From the NCBI RefSeq assembly GCF_003633685.1, contig NZ_RBKT01000001.1:6200001-6264000 (forward strand): 64,000 nt of DNA, in the 5' to 3' direction. The stretch comes from Micromonospora pisi. GTDB lineage: Bacteria > Actinomycetota > Actinomycetes > Mycobacteriales > Micromonosporaceae. Shown one piece after another: positions 16,491 to 24,025 of the stretch; the first letter of the stretch is position 1, and every line of letters begins with the position of its first letter. A program made the position numbers and the translations under genes. The notes beneath the pieces were generated by a model. The model was not told where the DNA came from. It worked only from the letters and a program-made list of their open reading frames with translations, and ran no database searches.

Positions 16491-17819
16491 TCAGGTGAGG
16501 GTGCAGGCGACGCCGTTGAGGGTGAAGGAGGTGGGCCGGCCGGTGTTGCCGGTGTGGGTGGCCTGGAAGCCGATGCCGGCGGAGCCGTTCGGCGGGATGG
16601 TGCCGTTGTAGCTGACGTTGCGGGCGCTCACCGCGCCGCTGCTCGGGCTGTACGAGGCGTTCCAGCCGGAGGTGATGGTCTGGCCGCCGGGCAGGGTGAA
16701 GGCCAGGGTCCAGCCGTTGACCGGGGCGCTTCCCCGGTTGCTGATGGTGATCGCGGTGGTCAGGCCGGTGTTCCAGGCGTTGACGGTGTAACCGACGGCA
16801 CAGCCGCCTCCGGCCGGCGGTGGAGTGGTCGGCGGTGGTGTGGTGGGCGGTGTGGTGGTCGGCGGCGGGGTGGTCGGCGGCGGGGTGGTCGGCGGGGTGG
16901 TGGTGTTCAGGCCGAAGAACCGGATCGCCTCGGCGGCGTTCACCGGCAGGTTGTGCGATACGCCCTGCATGCTGATCGCCTCGACCGGTGCGGTGGGCCC
17001 GCTGCCGCCGTACCTGGTCCGGGTGTAGCCGGACTGCGGGGTGTCGGTGAAGGTCGGCGTCTGGCTCAGCCCGTGGACGTTGGTCCACTGCTTGATCTCC
17101 TCGCCGAAGTTCGGGTAGCGCAGCGTCTCGTCGTTCGTGCCGTGCCAGAGCTGCATTCTCGGGCGCGCGCCGGTGTATCCCGGGTACGCGTTGCGGACCA
17201 GGTCACCCCACTGCTGGGCGGTACGGACCACCTGCCCGTTGGCGCACTGGCTGTTCCAGGTCGAGCCGTCGGTGGTGGCGAAACAACTGTGCGGTACGCC
17301 GGCGAAGGCGGCGCCGGCCTTGAACACGTCGGGATAGTTGCCGAGCAGGACGTTGGTCATCATCGCGCCGGAGGAGACGCCGGTCGCGTACACCCGGTCC
17401 GGGTCGCCGTTGTGGCGCTGCTGGACGTACCGGACCATCGACAGGATCGAGACCGGGTCGCTGCCACCGTCGCGGCGCAGTGCCTGCGGCGAGTAGACGT
17501 CGAAGCACTGGCCGCTCCGGGTCGCCGAGGGGTAGATCACGATGAAGCCGTACTGGTCGGCGAGCGAGGCGAACTGGGTGCCGGAGTGGAACGCCGGGCC
17601 GGTGCCGGTGCAGTAGTGCACCGCGACCAGGATCGCTGGTCGGGCCGCGACCCGGTCCGGCACGTAGAGATGCATCCGCAGGTTGCTCGGGTTGGTGCCG
17701 AAGTTCGTCACCTCGGTCAACGTGGCCGCAGCCGCCGGCGGGGTGGCCACGGCCAGGCTGAGCAGCGCCAACGCCGCCGCGATTCCGGCGGCGCCGAGCA
17801 GGCGGGCGAGTCGTCTCAT
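16491..17819 (-). CDS. Secreted PHB-depolymerase-family (CE1-like) esterase with CBM2
   Basis: 442 residues. The signal peptide (1-32, ending AAAA) is followed by an alpha/beta-hydrolase domain (about 33-305). VYATGVSSGAMMTNVLLG carries the nucleophile in G-x-S-x-G. The Asp and His are probably in WHGTNDETL and QGVSHNLP. A Pro/Thr linker of TTPP repeats (about 310-340) leads to a C-terminal carbohydrate-binding module 2 (about 342-442) with WNTGLTTAITISNRG, GWTLAFTL and GWNASYS. The closing Cys is at CTLT. This is the architecture of secreted feruloyl or acetylxylan esterases acting on plant cell wall. No CebR box is seen upstream. Confidence 0.9.
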   Translation of the reverse strand: MRRLARLLGAAGIAAALALLSLAVATPPAAAATLTEVTNFGTNPSNLRMHLYVPDRVAARPAILVAVHYCTGTGPAFHSGTQFASLADQYGFIVIYPSATRSGQCFDVYSPQALRRDGGSDPVSILSMVRYVQQRHNGDPDRVYATGVSSGAMMTNVLLGNYPDVFKAGAAFAGVPHSCFATTDGSTWNSQCANGQVVRTAQQWGDLVRNAYPGYTGARPRMQLWHGTNDETLRYPNFGEEIKQWTNVHGLSQTPTFTDTPQSGYTRTRYGGSGPTAPVEAISMQGVSHNLPVNAAEAIRFFGLNTTTPPTTPPPTTPPPTTTPPTTPPPTTPPPAGGGCAVGYTVNAWNTGLTTAITISNRGSAPVNGWTLAFTLPGGQTITSGWNASYSPSSGAVSARNVSYNGTIPPNGSAGIGFQATHTGNTGRPTSFTLNGVACTLT

Positions 17820-17881
17820 GCGTCTTCCTTTCGTCTGGCTGCGTCGACCGGGTGCGCGGGCTTACCGATCGACCGGTGGTG

Positions 17882-17917
17882 GTGAAACATTCCGCAGTAT
17901 GGATCGAAACATTTCAC
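17882..17917. promoter_or_regulatory. Repeated GAAACATT motif upstream of the esterase gene
   Basis: GAAACATT occurs at 17884-17891 and 17906-17913, exactly 22 bp apart (about two helical turns). The outer GTGAAA (17882) and TTTCAC (17917) form an inverted repeat. The sequence is AT-richer than its surroundings and lies 65-100 bp before the esterase ATG, as expected for a regulator site. The binding protein is unknown. Confidence 0.4.
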
Positions 17918-18058
17918 TGCACAAGACATAGAGCAACATGAGTAATTGGAGGTGGTTGGCGGTTTTGTGGCCCGTAAGTTTTCGGTCTACGTCGAGCTGA
18001 CGCCTGGTCGGGGGGGTCGGTAACGGACCGCTGGTCCGGCCGCTGTGTCCCGGATAAA

Positions 18059-18076
18059 CTGGACCCTTGAGTCCAG
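18059..18076. promoter_or_regulatory. Inverted repeat at the tetR promoter, probable autoregulatory operator
   Basis: CTGGAC (18059-18064) and GTCCAG (18071-18076) are perfect 6-bp arms 6 bp apart. They lie just after a -10-like GATAAA (18053-18058) and 16 bp before the TetR start, the usual position for TetR self-repression. Confidence 0.55.
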
Positions 18077-18092
18077 ACCAAGGAGCTGAGTG

Positions 18093-18698
18093 GTGACCCG
18101 GAACCTCACCCCGAAGGGGGCCGCCACCCGGCAGCGGATCGTCGAGGGCGCCGCCGCCGAGATCCGTGAGCGCGGCATCGCCGCCACCACCCTCGATGAC
18201 GTACGCGCCCGCACCGGGACCAGCAAGAGCCAGCTCTTCCACTACTTCCCCGACGGCAAGGAGGAACTGCTGCTCGCGGTCGCCCGGTACGAGGCCGGCC
18301 GGGTCCTGATCGACCAGCAGCCCTTCCTCGGCGACCTCACCTCCTGGTCGGCGTGGCACGCCTGGCGGGACGCGGTGGTGGCGCGCTACCGGGCACAGGG
18401 GCAGCAGTGTCCGCTCAACGTGCTGGTGTCCCAACTGGGGCGCAACACCGCCGGCGCCCAGGCGGTGGTGCACGAACTGATCCGACAGTGGCAGTCGGAG
18501 ATCGTCGTGGGGATCCGGCACATGCAGGGCATCGGCGAGATCGACCCGGAGCTGGACGCCGACCGTACGGCCGCCGCCCTGATCGCCGGGATCCAGGGCG
18601 GCGTCACGATGATGCTCTCCACCGGTCGGCTCACCCACCTCGAGGCAGCCCTCGACGTGAGCATCGACAACCTGCGCCGCGCCCACGGGGACCGTTGA
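18093..18698 (+). CDS. TetR/AcrR family transcriptional regulator
   Basis: 201 residues. The GTG at 18093 has the better spacing to AAGGAG (18080-18085); the adjacent GTG at 18090 is possible. The HTH (about 10-55) reads TRQRIVEGAAAEIRERGIAATTLDDVRARTGTSKSQLFHYF, a typical TetR DNA-binding domain. The ligand-binding part includes GQQCPLNVLVSQLG and AALIAGIQGGVTMMLSTGR, as in the C-terminal domains of AcrR/TetR-type regulators near oxidoreductase or efflux genes. It is divergent from the CBM2 esterase (273-bp gap), but no target can be assigned beyond itself. Confidence 0.88.
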   Translation: MTRNLTPKGAATRQRIVEGAAAEIRERGIAATTLDDVRARTGTSKSQLFHYFPDGKEELLLAVARYEAGRVLIDQQPFLGDLTSWSAWHAWRDAVVARYRAQGQQCPLNVLVSQLGRNTAGAQAVVHELIRQWQSEIVVGIRHMQGIGEIDPELDADRTAAALIAGIQGGVTMMLSTGRLTHLEAALDVSIDNLRRAHGDR

Positions 18699-18750
18699 GC
18701 AACCTCCGGAGGGTGTGTTCCGGGGATTCCGAGCCAGCTAGCGTGGCACG

Positions 18751-19287
18751 GTGCAGGTTGCCCCGGATGATGCCGAACTGATCGCCGCCTCGCTGGCCGA
18801 GCGGATCTCCGCGCTCATCTTCCTCGACCGGACCCCGGAGCAGGTCACCGAGTTGCTGGTCGAGGAGATCGCGGACTGGGCGGCGGGGCGGGGCTGGCGG
18901 GTCTACCGCCGCGCGGCGAGCGTGCTGCCGCTGCCCCCGCCGTACGCGCACCGGCACTCCTTCCTCGACGTCGCCTGCGCCCGCCCGGACGGGCCACCGC
19001 TCGCGATCGAGATAGACCGCAGCAACCGGCGTCGGTCGGTGGAGAAGCTGCTGGCCGAGGCGGAGGCCGGGCGGATCCCGATCTGGGTGCGCTGGGGTCT
19101 GCGCGGCTTCGACCCGCCGCCGCCGCCGATCCAGATGTTGACCTGCCCGGTCACCTCCCGCCCCGGCCCGGACCCGAAGACACCGCTGCACTCCCGGCTG
19201 CCGGTGACCGAGCGTCCCGCCCCACCGCACACCGCCGCCGACCTGCGGGTCGACGAGCAGACCGACCTCTTCACCGGCCCCGGCTGA
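18751..19287 (+). CDS. Conserved hypothetical protein, possible restriction-endonuclease-like fold
   Basis: 178 residues, GTG start, 52 bp after tetR. An N-terminal helix (ISALIFLDRTPEQVTELLVEEIADWAAGRG) precedes a beta-rich core. There HSFLDVACARPDGPPLAIEIDRSNRRRSVEKLLAEAEAGRIPIWVRWG has the strand-Asp then E-x-D pattern and following basic helix seen in PD-(D/E)XK-type folds. I infer a possible nuclease-like fold only; no catalytic Lys is evident after EID. The C-terminal 45 residues are Pro-rich and disordered (RPGPDPKTPLH). The family is not recognised. Confidence 0.65.
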   Translation: MQVAPDDAELIAASLAERISALIFLDRTPEQVTELLVEEIADWAAGRGWRVYRRAASVLPLPPPYAHRHSFLDVACARPDGPPLAIEIDRSNRRRSVEKLLAEAEAGRIPIWVRWGLRGFDPPPPPIQMLTCPVTSRPGPDPKTPLHSRLPVTERPAPPHTAADLRVDEQTDLFTGPG

Positions 19288-19333
19288 GCCACCCTCCCGG
19301 GTCGGGCCGGCACTGCCCGCTGGGCCGGCGCGA

Positions 19334-20281
19334 TCAGCCGCGGGCGTAGCGCAGCAGCAGGGTCGACTCGGCGGCGAGCAGGTGCCGCAGCCCCATGCCG
19401 CGCGGCGGGCTCGGCGTCCCGGCGGTGATCCGCCCGGCTCCCGCACCGGCCAGCAGCGGTGCCACGGTCAGGCAGACCTCGTCGACCAGGTCACTGGTGG
19501 TGAGCGAACCGAACAGGTACGGTCCGCCCTCGCAGAGCACTTGCCGCAGACCACGGCGGTGCAGTTCGGCCATCCCGGCCGTGAGGTCGACCCGGTCCAC
19601 CAGGTCGATCCGGTCGTTCTGGTCCACCAGGCCGACCTGGTTCACCAGGCCGATCTCGGTGGACTCCTCGAACCGGGTCTTCGGGTCCATCGGGTCCGCG
19701 CTGACCCGGATCAGGTCGGCGACGGCGGTCAGCCCCGGCGGCGGGGTGGCCCGGCTGTGGGTGAGCACCAGCGGGCGGACCGGTGCCTGGGCGAACGCCG
19801 CCTGCCCGGGGTCGAGGTCCAGCGCCCCGGAGACCACGACCAGGGTCGGATACTCGTGCAGTCCGTGGGCCCGGCGCCAGGCCCGGCGCCGCTCGTCGAG
19901 GCGGAGCGGACCGTAGTTCTCCTGGCGCAGGGTGCCGGCACCGACCACCAGGGCGTCACAGAGCATGCGGAGTACGCCGAAGACCCGCTTGTCCGGCCCG
20001 CTGGAGAGCCCGGCGGAGAAGCCGTCGACCGCCACCGCGCCGTCGATGCTCGACACGAAGTTGACCCGCAGGTGCGGCTCCTCGGTCCGGCCGTAGAGCG
20101 CGGCGAGCGCGGCGTCGTCCAGCGGGGTGTCGTCCGGGGCCGGCCAGAGGCGGCGGATCGGGGCCCGGGGGTCGGTTGTCGGGATCGACGGATCGGGGCC
20201 GTCACCGCCCGGCGTGGTCGGTACGGACTCGGCCTCGCTCGGTGTGAGCGGCGTGGCCTCGGCCTGCGTCGGCTCGTTCAT
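19334..20281 (-). CDS. RibD C-terminal-domain / dihydrofolate-reductase-like pyrimidine reductase
   Basis: 315 residues. A Pro/Thr-rich N-terminus (1-45) precedes a RibD_C/DHFR-like domain: LRVNFVSSIDGAVAVDGFSAGLSSGPDKRVFGVLR (near 75-105), DALVVGAGTLRQENYGP, and QVLCEGGPYLFGSLTTSDLVDEVCLTVAPLLAG near the end. These are the NADPH and substrate loops of the reductase of riboflavin-type pathways. Lone copies in actinomycetes are of uncertain substrate. An inserted run of degenerate repeats (GLVNQVGLVDQNDRIDLVD, about residues 213-235) interrupts the domain. Its ATG overlaps the stop of a 39-residue Cys-rich gene. Confidence 0.85.
   Translation of the reverse strand: MNEPTQAEATPLTPSEAESVPTTPGGDGPDPSIPTTDPRAPIRRLWPAPDDTPLDDAALAALYGRTEEPHLRVNFVSSIDGAVAVDGFSAGLSSGPDKRVFGVLRMLCDALVVGAGTLRQENYGPLRLDERRRAWRRAHGLHEYPTLVVVSGALDLDPGQAAFAQAPVRPLVLTHSRATPPPGLTAVADLIRVSADPMDPKTRFEESTEIGLVNQVGLVDQNDRIDLVDRVDLTAGMAELHRRGLRQVLCEGGPYLFGSLTTSDLVDEVCLTVAPLLAGAGAGRITAGTPSPPRGMGLRHLLAAESTLLLRYARG
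19586..19656. repeat. Degenerate tandem repeat inside the RibD-like gene
   Basis: About four imperfect 15-18-bp units built on GGTCCACCAGG and GGTCGATCCGG follow one another, encoding V-D/L/N/Q-rich heptad-like residues. The insert keeps frame and looks like a minisatellite expansion within a surface loop. Confidence 0.6.
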
Positions 20282-20397
20282 TCGCCGGCCGGCCCGGTGA
20301 CCGGTGGGGTCGGCACGGGGATCCGGTGCTGGCAGTCGCACCAGTTCCGGCCAGGGCACTGGCCATGCCGCTGCTCGCGGCACGCTCGGCAGATCAT
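20278..20397 (-). CDS. 39-residue Cys-rich putative zinc-binding protein, coupled to the RibD-like gene
   Basis: Translation from the ATG at 20397 gives a protein beginning MICRACREQRHGQCPG, then NWCDCQHR, and ending in a Pro-rich tail. Cys 3, 6, 14, 20 and 22 and His 11 and 24 could hold one zinc ion. The TGA overlaps the RibD-like ATG (ATGA), which argues that the frame is translated and coupled. Only a weak AGGG lies upstream. I know of similar short Cys-rich proteins in Micromonospora genomes, but not of any assigned role. Confidence 0.6.
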   Translation of the reverse strand: MICRACREQRHGQCPGRNWCDCQHRIPVPTPPVTGPAGE

Positions 20398-20424
20398 GTC
20401 GAAACCCTATGCGGTACGGCCGGT

Positions 20425-20880
20425 CTAGGCCCGTCGGTCGGCCGGACCTGTGGCGAACAGCTCCAGGGTCGGTGGGAGTTGGGAGTGCAGCGGCTCGGGT
20501 AGGGAGTCGACGGTGAACCAGCCGAGCTGGTCGAACTTGTGCGGCTCGCCGATCGTGACCGTCGACGGGTCGACCCGTACCGCGAAGACGACCGCGACCC
20601 AGTGCGACGGGGGCTGGTCCCGGAGCACGTTGCGTACGCCGAGGACGGTGATGTCGAGCGGCTGGGTGGCGTACTCCTCGCCGACCTCGCGGGTGACCGC
20701 GGCCTCGAACGTCTCGCCGAACTCCAACGCCCCCGCCCCGGTGTCCCAGGTGCCGGGCTCGTCGCGGGCACCGGCGCCGCGCCGGGCCAGCAGCACCCGT
20801 CCCGCGCCGTCGTGGCAGACGAAGACGCAGGAGACCGAGGGCGTACGGCTGGTCGACCGGTGATCGGACCCGACTGTCAT
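20425..20880 (-). CDS. Nudix hydrolase
   Basis: 151 residues from the ATG at 20880. The Nudix box is GALEFGETFEAAVTREVGEEYA (about residues 49-70): GX5E, then REVGEE. Ala stands where the last Gly of the consensus normally is, but the metal-binding glutamates are kept. The strand before it (RVLLARRGAGARDEPGTWDTGAG) and the downstream KFDQLGWFTVDSLPEPLH fit the fold. It hydrolyses a nucleoside-diphosphate-linked compound that cannot be predicted. It is 27 bp upstream of the 39-residue gene and may share its transcript. Confidence 0.88.
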   Translation of the reverse strand: MTVGSDHRSTSRTPSVSCVFVCHDGAGRVLLARRGAGARDEPGTWDTGAGALEFGETFEAAVTREVGEEYATQPLDITVLGVRNVLRDQPPSHWVAVVFAVRVDPSTVTIGEPHKFDQLGWFTVDSLPEPLHSQLPPTLELFATGPADRRA

Positions 20881-20945
20881 GACAACGCTCCAGATGATCG
20901 ACTGGTGCCATCCCAGCACAGTCGACTCGACTAGCATGGCCGGGT

Positions 20946-22133
20946 ATGGACCTGAAGCGGATCGCCGGTTCACGCGCGTGGCGGCTGGCGATCGGGCTGG
21001 CGCTCGTCCTCGGCGTCGGGGTGCCGGTGGTGGCGGTCTCGGCCTCGTCGGAGACCCTGACCGTCGCTGAGGCACTGGCCGCCCAGGGCGCCGGATCCGC
21101 CTCGGTCACCGGTTACGTGGTCGGTCAGCCGACGGCCACCGACACGGTGCTCCGCGCAGGTTTCACCTCGGACACGGCGATCGCGATCGCCGACCTGGCG
21201 AGCGAGCCCGCCACCGCGAACATGCTCTACGTGCAGGTCTCCGGTTCCTACCGGGACACCTTCGGTCTCCGGTCCAACCCGTCGTTGCGGGGACGTGCCG
21301 TCACCGTCACCGGCACCTTGACGGCGTACTTCGCGCACGGGGGACTGAAGAACCCGACCGCGATGAGCGTCGACGGCTCCGCGCCTCCCGCCGGGCCCAC
21401 CCGCACCCCGACGCCCGGTACGACGCCCGGTGGTGACGACTACGACCGGACGTACTACGCGAGCGCGGTCGGCAGGACCGGCCCCGCGTTGCGTACCGCC
21501 CTGCACGAGGTGATCAGCGTGCAGCGGACGGTCACGTACGACCAGGTTTGGGAGGCGTTGAAGGAGACGGACCAGGATCCGGCGAACCCGGGCAACGTCA
21601 TCCTGCTCTACAGCGGGCGGTCGCAGCGCAAGGACGTCAACGGTGGCGACCCGGACGACTGGAACCGTGAGCATGTCTGGGCGAAGTCGCACGGCGATTT
21701 CGGTACCGCGACCGGGCCCGGCACCGACCTGCACCACCTGCGGCCGGAGGACGTCTCGGTCAACTCCGAGCGGGGCAACAAGGACTTCGACAACGGGGGC
21801 GGCCCGGTGCGGGAGGCGCCGGGCAACTTCACCGACGGCGATTCGTGGGAGCCGCGCGACGCGGTCAAGGGCGACGTGGCCCGCATGATCATGTACATGG
21901 CGATCAGGTACGAGGGCGGCGACGGCTGGCCGAACCTGGAGCCGAACCAGTCGGTACGCAACGGCAGTGCCCCGTACCTGGGGAAGCTCTCGGTTCTGTT
22001 GCAGTGGAACCGGGCGGACCCGCCGGACGCGTTCGAGAAGCGCCGCAACCAGGTCATCTACGACCGTTGGCAGGGCAACCGTAATCCGTTCGTCGATCAT
22101 CCCGAGTGGGCGACCGCGATCTGGGGCGGCTGA
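20946..22133 (+). CDS. Secreted endonuclease I family nuclease
   Basis: 395 residues. A signal peptide (1-34, ending VSASS) is followed by an OB-fold-like domain (about 35-140, LTVAEALAAQGAGSASVTGYVVG, DUF6359-type). After a Thr/Pro linker comes an endonuclease I domain (about 155-395). The His-Me finger motif DDWNREHVWAKSHGDF has the catalytic His, and TDLHHLRPEDVSVNSERGNKDFDNGG binds the metal. This pairing is seen in extracellular nucleases that scavenge nucleotides from environmental DNA. It starts 65 bp from the divergent Nudix gene. Confidence 0.9.
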   Translation: MDLKRIAGSRAWRLAIGLALVLGVGVPVVAVSASSETLTVAEALAAQGAGSASVTGYVVGQPTATDTVLRAGFTSDTAIAIADLASEPATANMLYVQVSGSYRDTFGLRSNPSLRGRAVTVTGTLTAYFAHGGLKNPTAMSVDGSAPPAGPTRTPTPGTTPGGDDYDRTYYASAVGRTGPALRTALHEVISVQRTVTYDQVWEALKETDQDPANPGNVILLYSGRSQRKDVNGGDPDDWNREHVWAKSHGDFGTATGPGTDLHHLRPEDVSVNSERGNKDFDNGGGPVREAPGNFTDGDSWEPRDAVKGDVARMIMYMAIRYEGGDGWPNLEPNQSVRNGSAPYLGKLSVLLQWNRADPPDAFEKRRNQVIYDRWQGNRNPFVDHPEWATAIWGG

Positions 22134-22239
22134 GCGCTGCACGCACACGTTCTTCCAGGTACGAAACTTCCGTTTATCCGCTCTGCGTGAGCCCCGCTGG
22201 CCGCTGATCGTCGCGTACGGGTTCGGTATGGTCGGCCCC

Positions 22240-23019
22240 ATGGACCTGACTGCGGCGCCGCGTACCCGTGAGGCTCCTGCTCTGCTCTCCCTGGCGGCGG
22301 GCGACGGTGGCCGACCCCTGCTCACCTACTGTGACGACGCGACCGGTGAACGCGTGGACCTGCCGGCGGCGGCGCTCGGCGAATGGACCGCTCGGACCGC
22401 GAACCTGCTGGTGGACGGTTGCGGACTACTGCCAGGAGACCGGGCCGCGGTGCTGCTCCCGCCGCACTGGCAGACCGCGGCGGTGCTGCTCGGCGCCTGG
22501 TCAGCGGGGGTGTCAGTCGCCTTCCACCCGTTGGCCACCGCCGGTCTGCCACGGATCGGCGCGGGGTCGGACCTGCCGGTCGACGCCACCTTCGTGGCCC
22601 GTGACCGGGTCGACAACTGGCTGGAGGATGTGCCCGAGGCGGACCACCGGTTCGTACTCGGCCTCGCCTCGGGAGGTGCGCCGCTGGGCGAGGTGCCCGA
22701 CGGTTACCGGGACTATGTCACCGAGGTCCGCGCTCACGGTGACAGCCTGCCGCCGTACGCGTCGGTCCAGCCGACCGACGCCGCCACGGTCGACGGCACC
22801 AGCTACCGGGAGTGGGCGACACTCGCCCGGGAGATCGCCGAACTGCGTGGCATCCGTGCCGGCGACCGGGTGCTGGTCGAGACGGCCGAACACGAGCATC
22901 CGGTGAAGTGGCTGCTGGCGCCCCTCTTCGTCGGCGCCTCGGTGATCCTCTGCGCCAATCTGGAGCCCGGTACGGCCGACGCCCGCGCCAGGACCGAAGG
23001 CGCCACCCTGGTCTTCTGA
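22240..23019 (+). CDS. TIGR03089 family protein (AMP-binding-like N-terminal domain)
   Basis: 259 residues from the ATG at 22240; an in-frame ATG at 22228 is possible. It resembles the N-terminal subdomain of acyl/aryl-CoA ligases: LLSLAAGDGGRPLLTYCDDATGERVDLPAAALGEWTARTANLLVDGCGLLPGDRAAVLLPPHWQTAAVLLGAWSAG. It lacks the C-terminal domain and the T-S-G-T-T-G-x-P-K phosphate loop, so it should not adenylate substrates. This actinobacterial family is well conserved but of unknown role. No operon partner is apparent. Confidence 0.85.
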   Translation: MDLTAAPRTREAPALLSLAAGDGGRPLLTYCDDATGERVDLPAAALGEWTARTANLLVDGCGLLPGDRAAVLLPPHWQTAAVLLGAWSAGVSVAFHPLATAGLPRIGAGSDLPVDATFVARDRVDNWLEDVPEADHRFVLGLASGGAPLGEVPDGYRDYVTEVRAHGDSLPPYASVQPTDAATVDGTSYREWATLAREIAELRGIRAGDRVLVETAEHEHPVKWLLAPLFVGASVILCANLEPGTADARARTEGATLVF

Positions 23020-23190
23020 TCACGTCGGCGATCCCGTCGCCTGGACGTGGTCGGCGCGCGCGACGAGGTCGAGCCCGGCCCGCTCGCGGCCCCCGGCGCG
23101 TCGGGCGAGTCGCGTCGGTTACCCGACAGATCGATCCAGGGCTATTCGGTTGAGTCTCCGGTGTGGCGTTGACCTGCATGGTATTGATTG

Positions 23191-23757
23191 ATGGTGCGCG
23201 AACTGTCGAGCCCGCAACGGCAGATCTTCCAACTGAAGGTCTCGCTTTCCGATGTCACGCCCCTGGTGTGGCGGCGGGTGCTGGTGCCGGGTGGCTACAC
23301 CCTGGACCGGCTGCACCGCGTCCTCCAGCATGTGATGGGTTGGCAGGACTGCCACCTGCACTCGTTCGAGATCGACGGGTTGCAGTACGGCGAACCTGAC
23401 CCGGACGGCGAGCTGACCGTGCGCGACGAGCTGGACACCCGGCTGGACGCGGTGGTCGGCAAGGGCAGCCGGTTCCGTTACACCTACGACTTCGGCGACT
23501 GGTGGGAACACGACATCACGGTCGAGGACGCGTTCGGCGCCGACCCGGGGGAGCGCTACCCGATCTGCGTGACCGGTGCCCGTGCCTGCCCGCCCGAGGA
23601 TGTCGGTGGGCCGTTCGGTTACCGCACCTTCCTGGTCGCGCTCGCCGACCCCGGGCATCCGGACCACGAGCCGATGCGGGAGTGGATCGGCCGTCCGTTC
23701 GACGCCGAGGCGTTCGTGGCCGACCGCGCGACCACGCTCGCCCGTCGCCTCTGCTGA
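23191..23757 (+). CDS. Plasmid pRiA4b ORF-3 family protein
   Basis: 188 residues; the ATG at 23191 is preceded in frame by a TTG without better support. The hallmark segments are present: FQLKVSLSDVTPLVWRRVLVPGGYTLDRLHRVLQHVMGWQDCHLHSFEIDGLQYG (about 10-65), FRYTYDFGDWWEHDITVE (about 95-112) and GARACPPEDVGGPFGYRTFLVALADPGHPDHE (about 128-160). The family is widespread on plasmids and chromosomes and has no known function. It sits just before the ceb locus, but on present evidence is not part of it. Confidence 0.88.
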   Translation: MVRELSSPQRQIFQLKVSLSDVTPLVWRRVLVPGGYTLDRLHRVLQHVMGWQDCHLHSFEIDGLQYGEPDPDGELTVRDELDTRLDAVVGKGSRFRYTYDFGDWWEHDITVEDAFGADPGERYPICVTGARACPPEDVGGPFGYRTFLVALADPGHPDHEPMREWIGRPFDAEAFVADRATTLARRLC

Positions 23758-23845
23758 GCCTGTTGGGCATTCCGGCCATTCGCCGGTAGCTGGACGTAGC
23801 ACACCTTCTTCTCCCGTGCTGACCCGGTTCGTGGCGGTAACGAAA

Positions 23846-23859
23846 TGGGAACGCTCCCA
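23846..23859. promoter_or_regulatory. CebR operator 1, upstream of the cebE -35
   Basis: TGGGAACGCTCCCA differs by one base from the palindromic CebR box TGGGAGCGCTCCCA known in Streptomyces. It lies 8 bp before the TTGACA of the cebE promoter. Confidence 0.85.
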
Positions 23860-23867
23860 TCGGGCTA

Positions 23868-23896
23868 TTGACACCCCGGTAACCCAACGGCAATCT
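23868..23896 (+). promoter_or_regulatory. cebE promoter
   Basis: A perfect -35 TTGACA (23868-23873), 17-bp spacer, and -10-like CAATCT (23891-23896). It is bracketed by two CebR boxes, so repressor on both sites could exclude RNA polymerase. The expected leader is about 120 nt. Confidence 0.65.
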
Positions 23897-23898
23897 CA

Positions 23899-23912
23899 TG
23901 GGAGCGCTCCCG
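23899..23912. promoter_or_regulatory. CebR operator 2, over the cebE transcription start
   Basis: TGGGAGCGCTCCCG matches 13 of 14 positions of the CebR box and sits 2 bp after the -10, covering the expected start of transcription. The centre-to-centre distance to operator 1 is 53 bp, about five helical turns. Confidence 0.88.
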
Positions 23913-24025
23913 GCCACTGTGTCTCGCGCCACACCACCGAGCACGACATTCACCGGGCAGCCGTTCCTGCGTCAACCCGCACCACCGCCCCCACCACACA
24001 TACATGCGACCTGAGAGGGGTCAGG

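Noticed and set aside
20946-22133. Endonuclease as part of a phage or restriction system
   Set aside because: It has a signal peptide and a secreted OB-fold partner domain, and there are no phage or methyltransferase genes around it.
22240-23019. Possible complete adenylating enzyme
   Set aside because: The frame stops at about 260 residues and lacks the phosphate loop and C-terminal domain; it is a normal-length TIGR03089 protein, not a truncated ligase.
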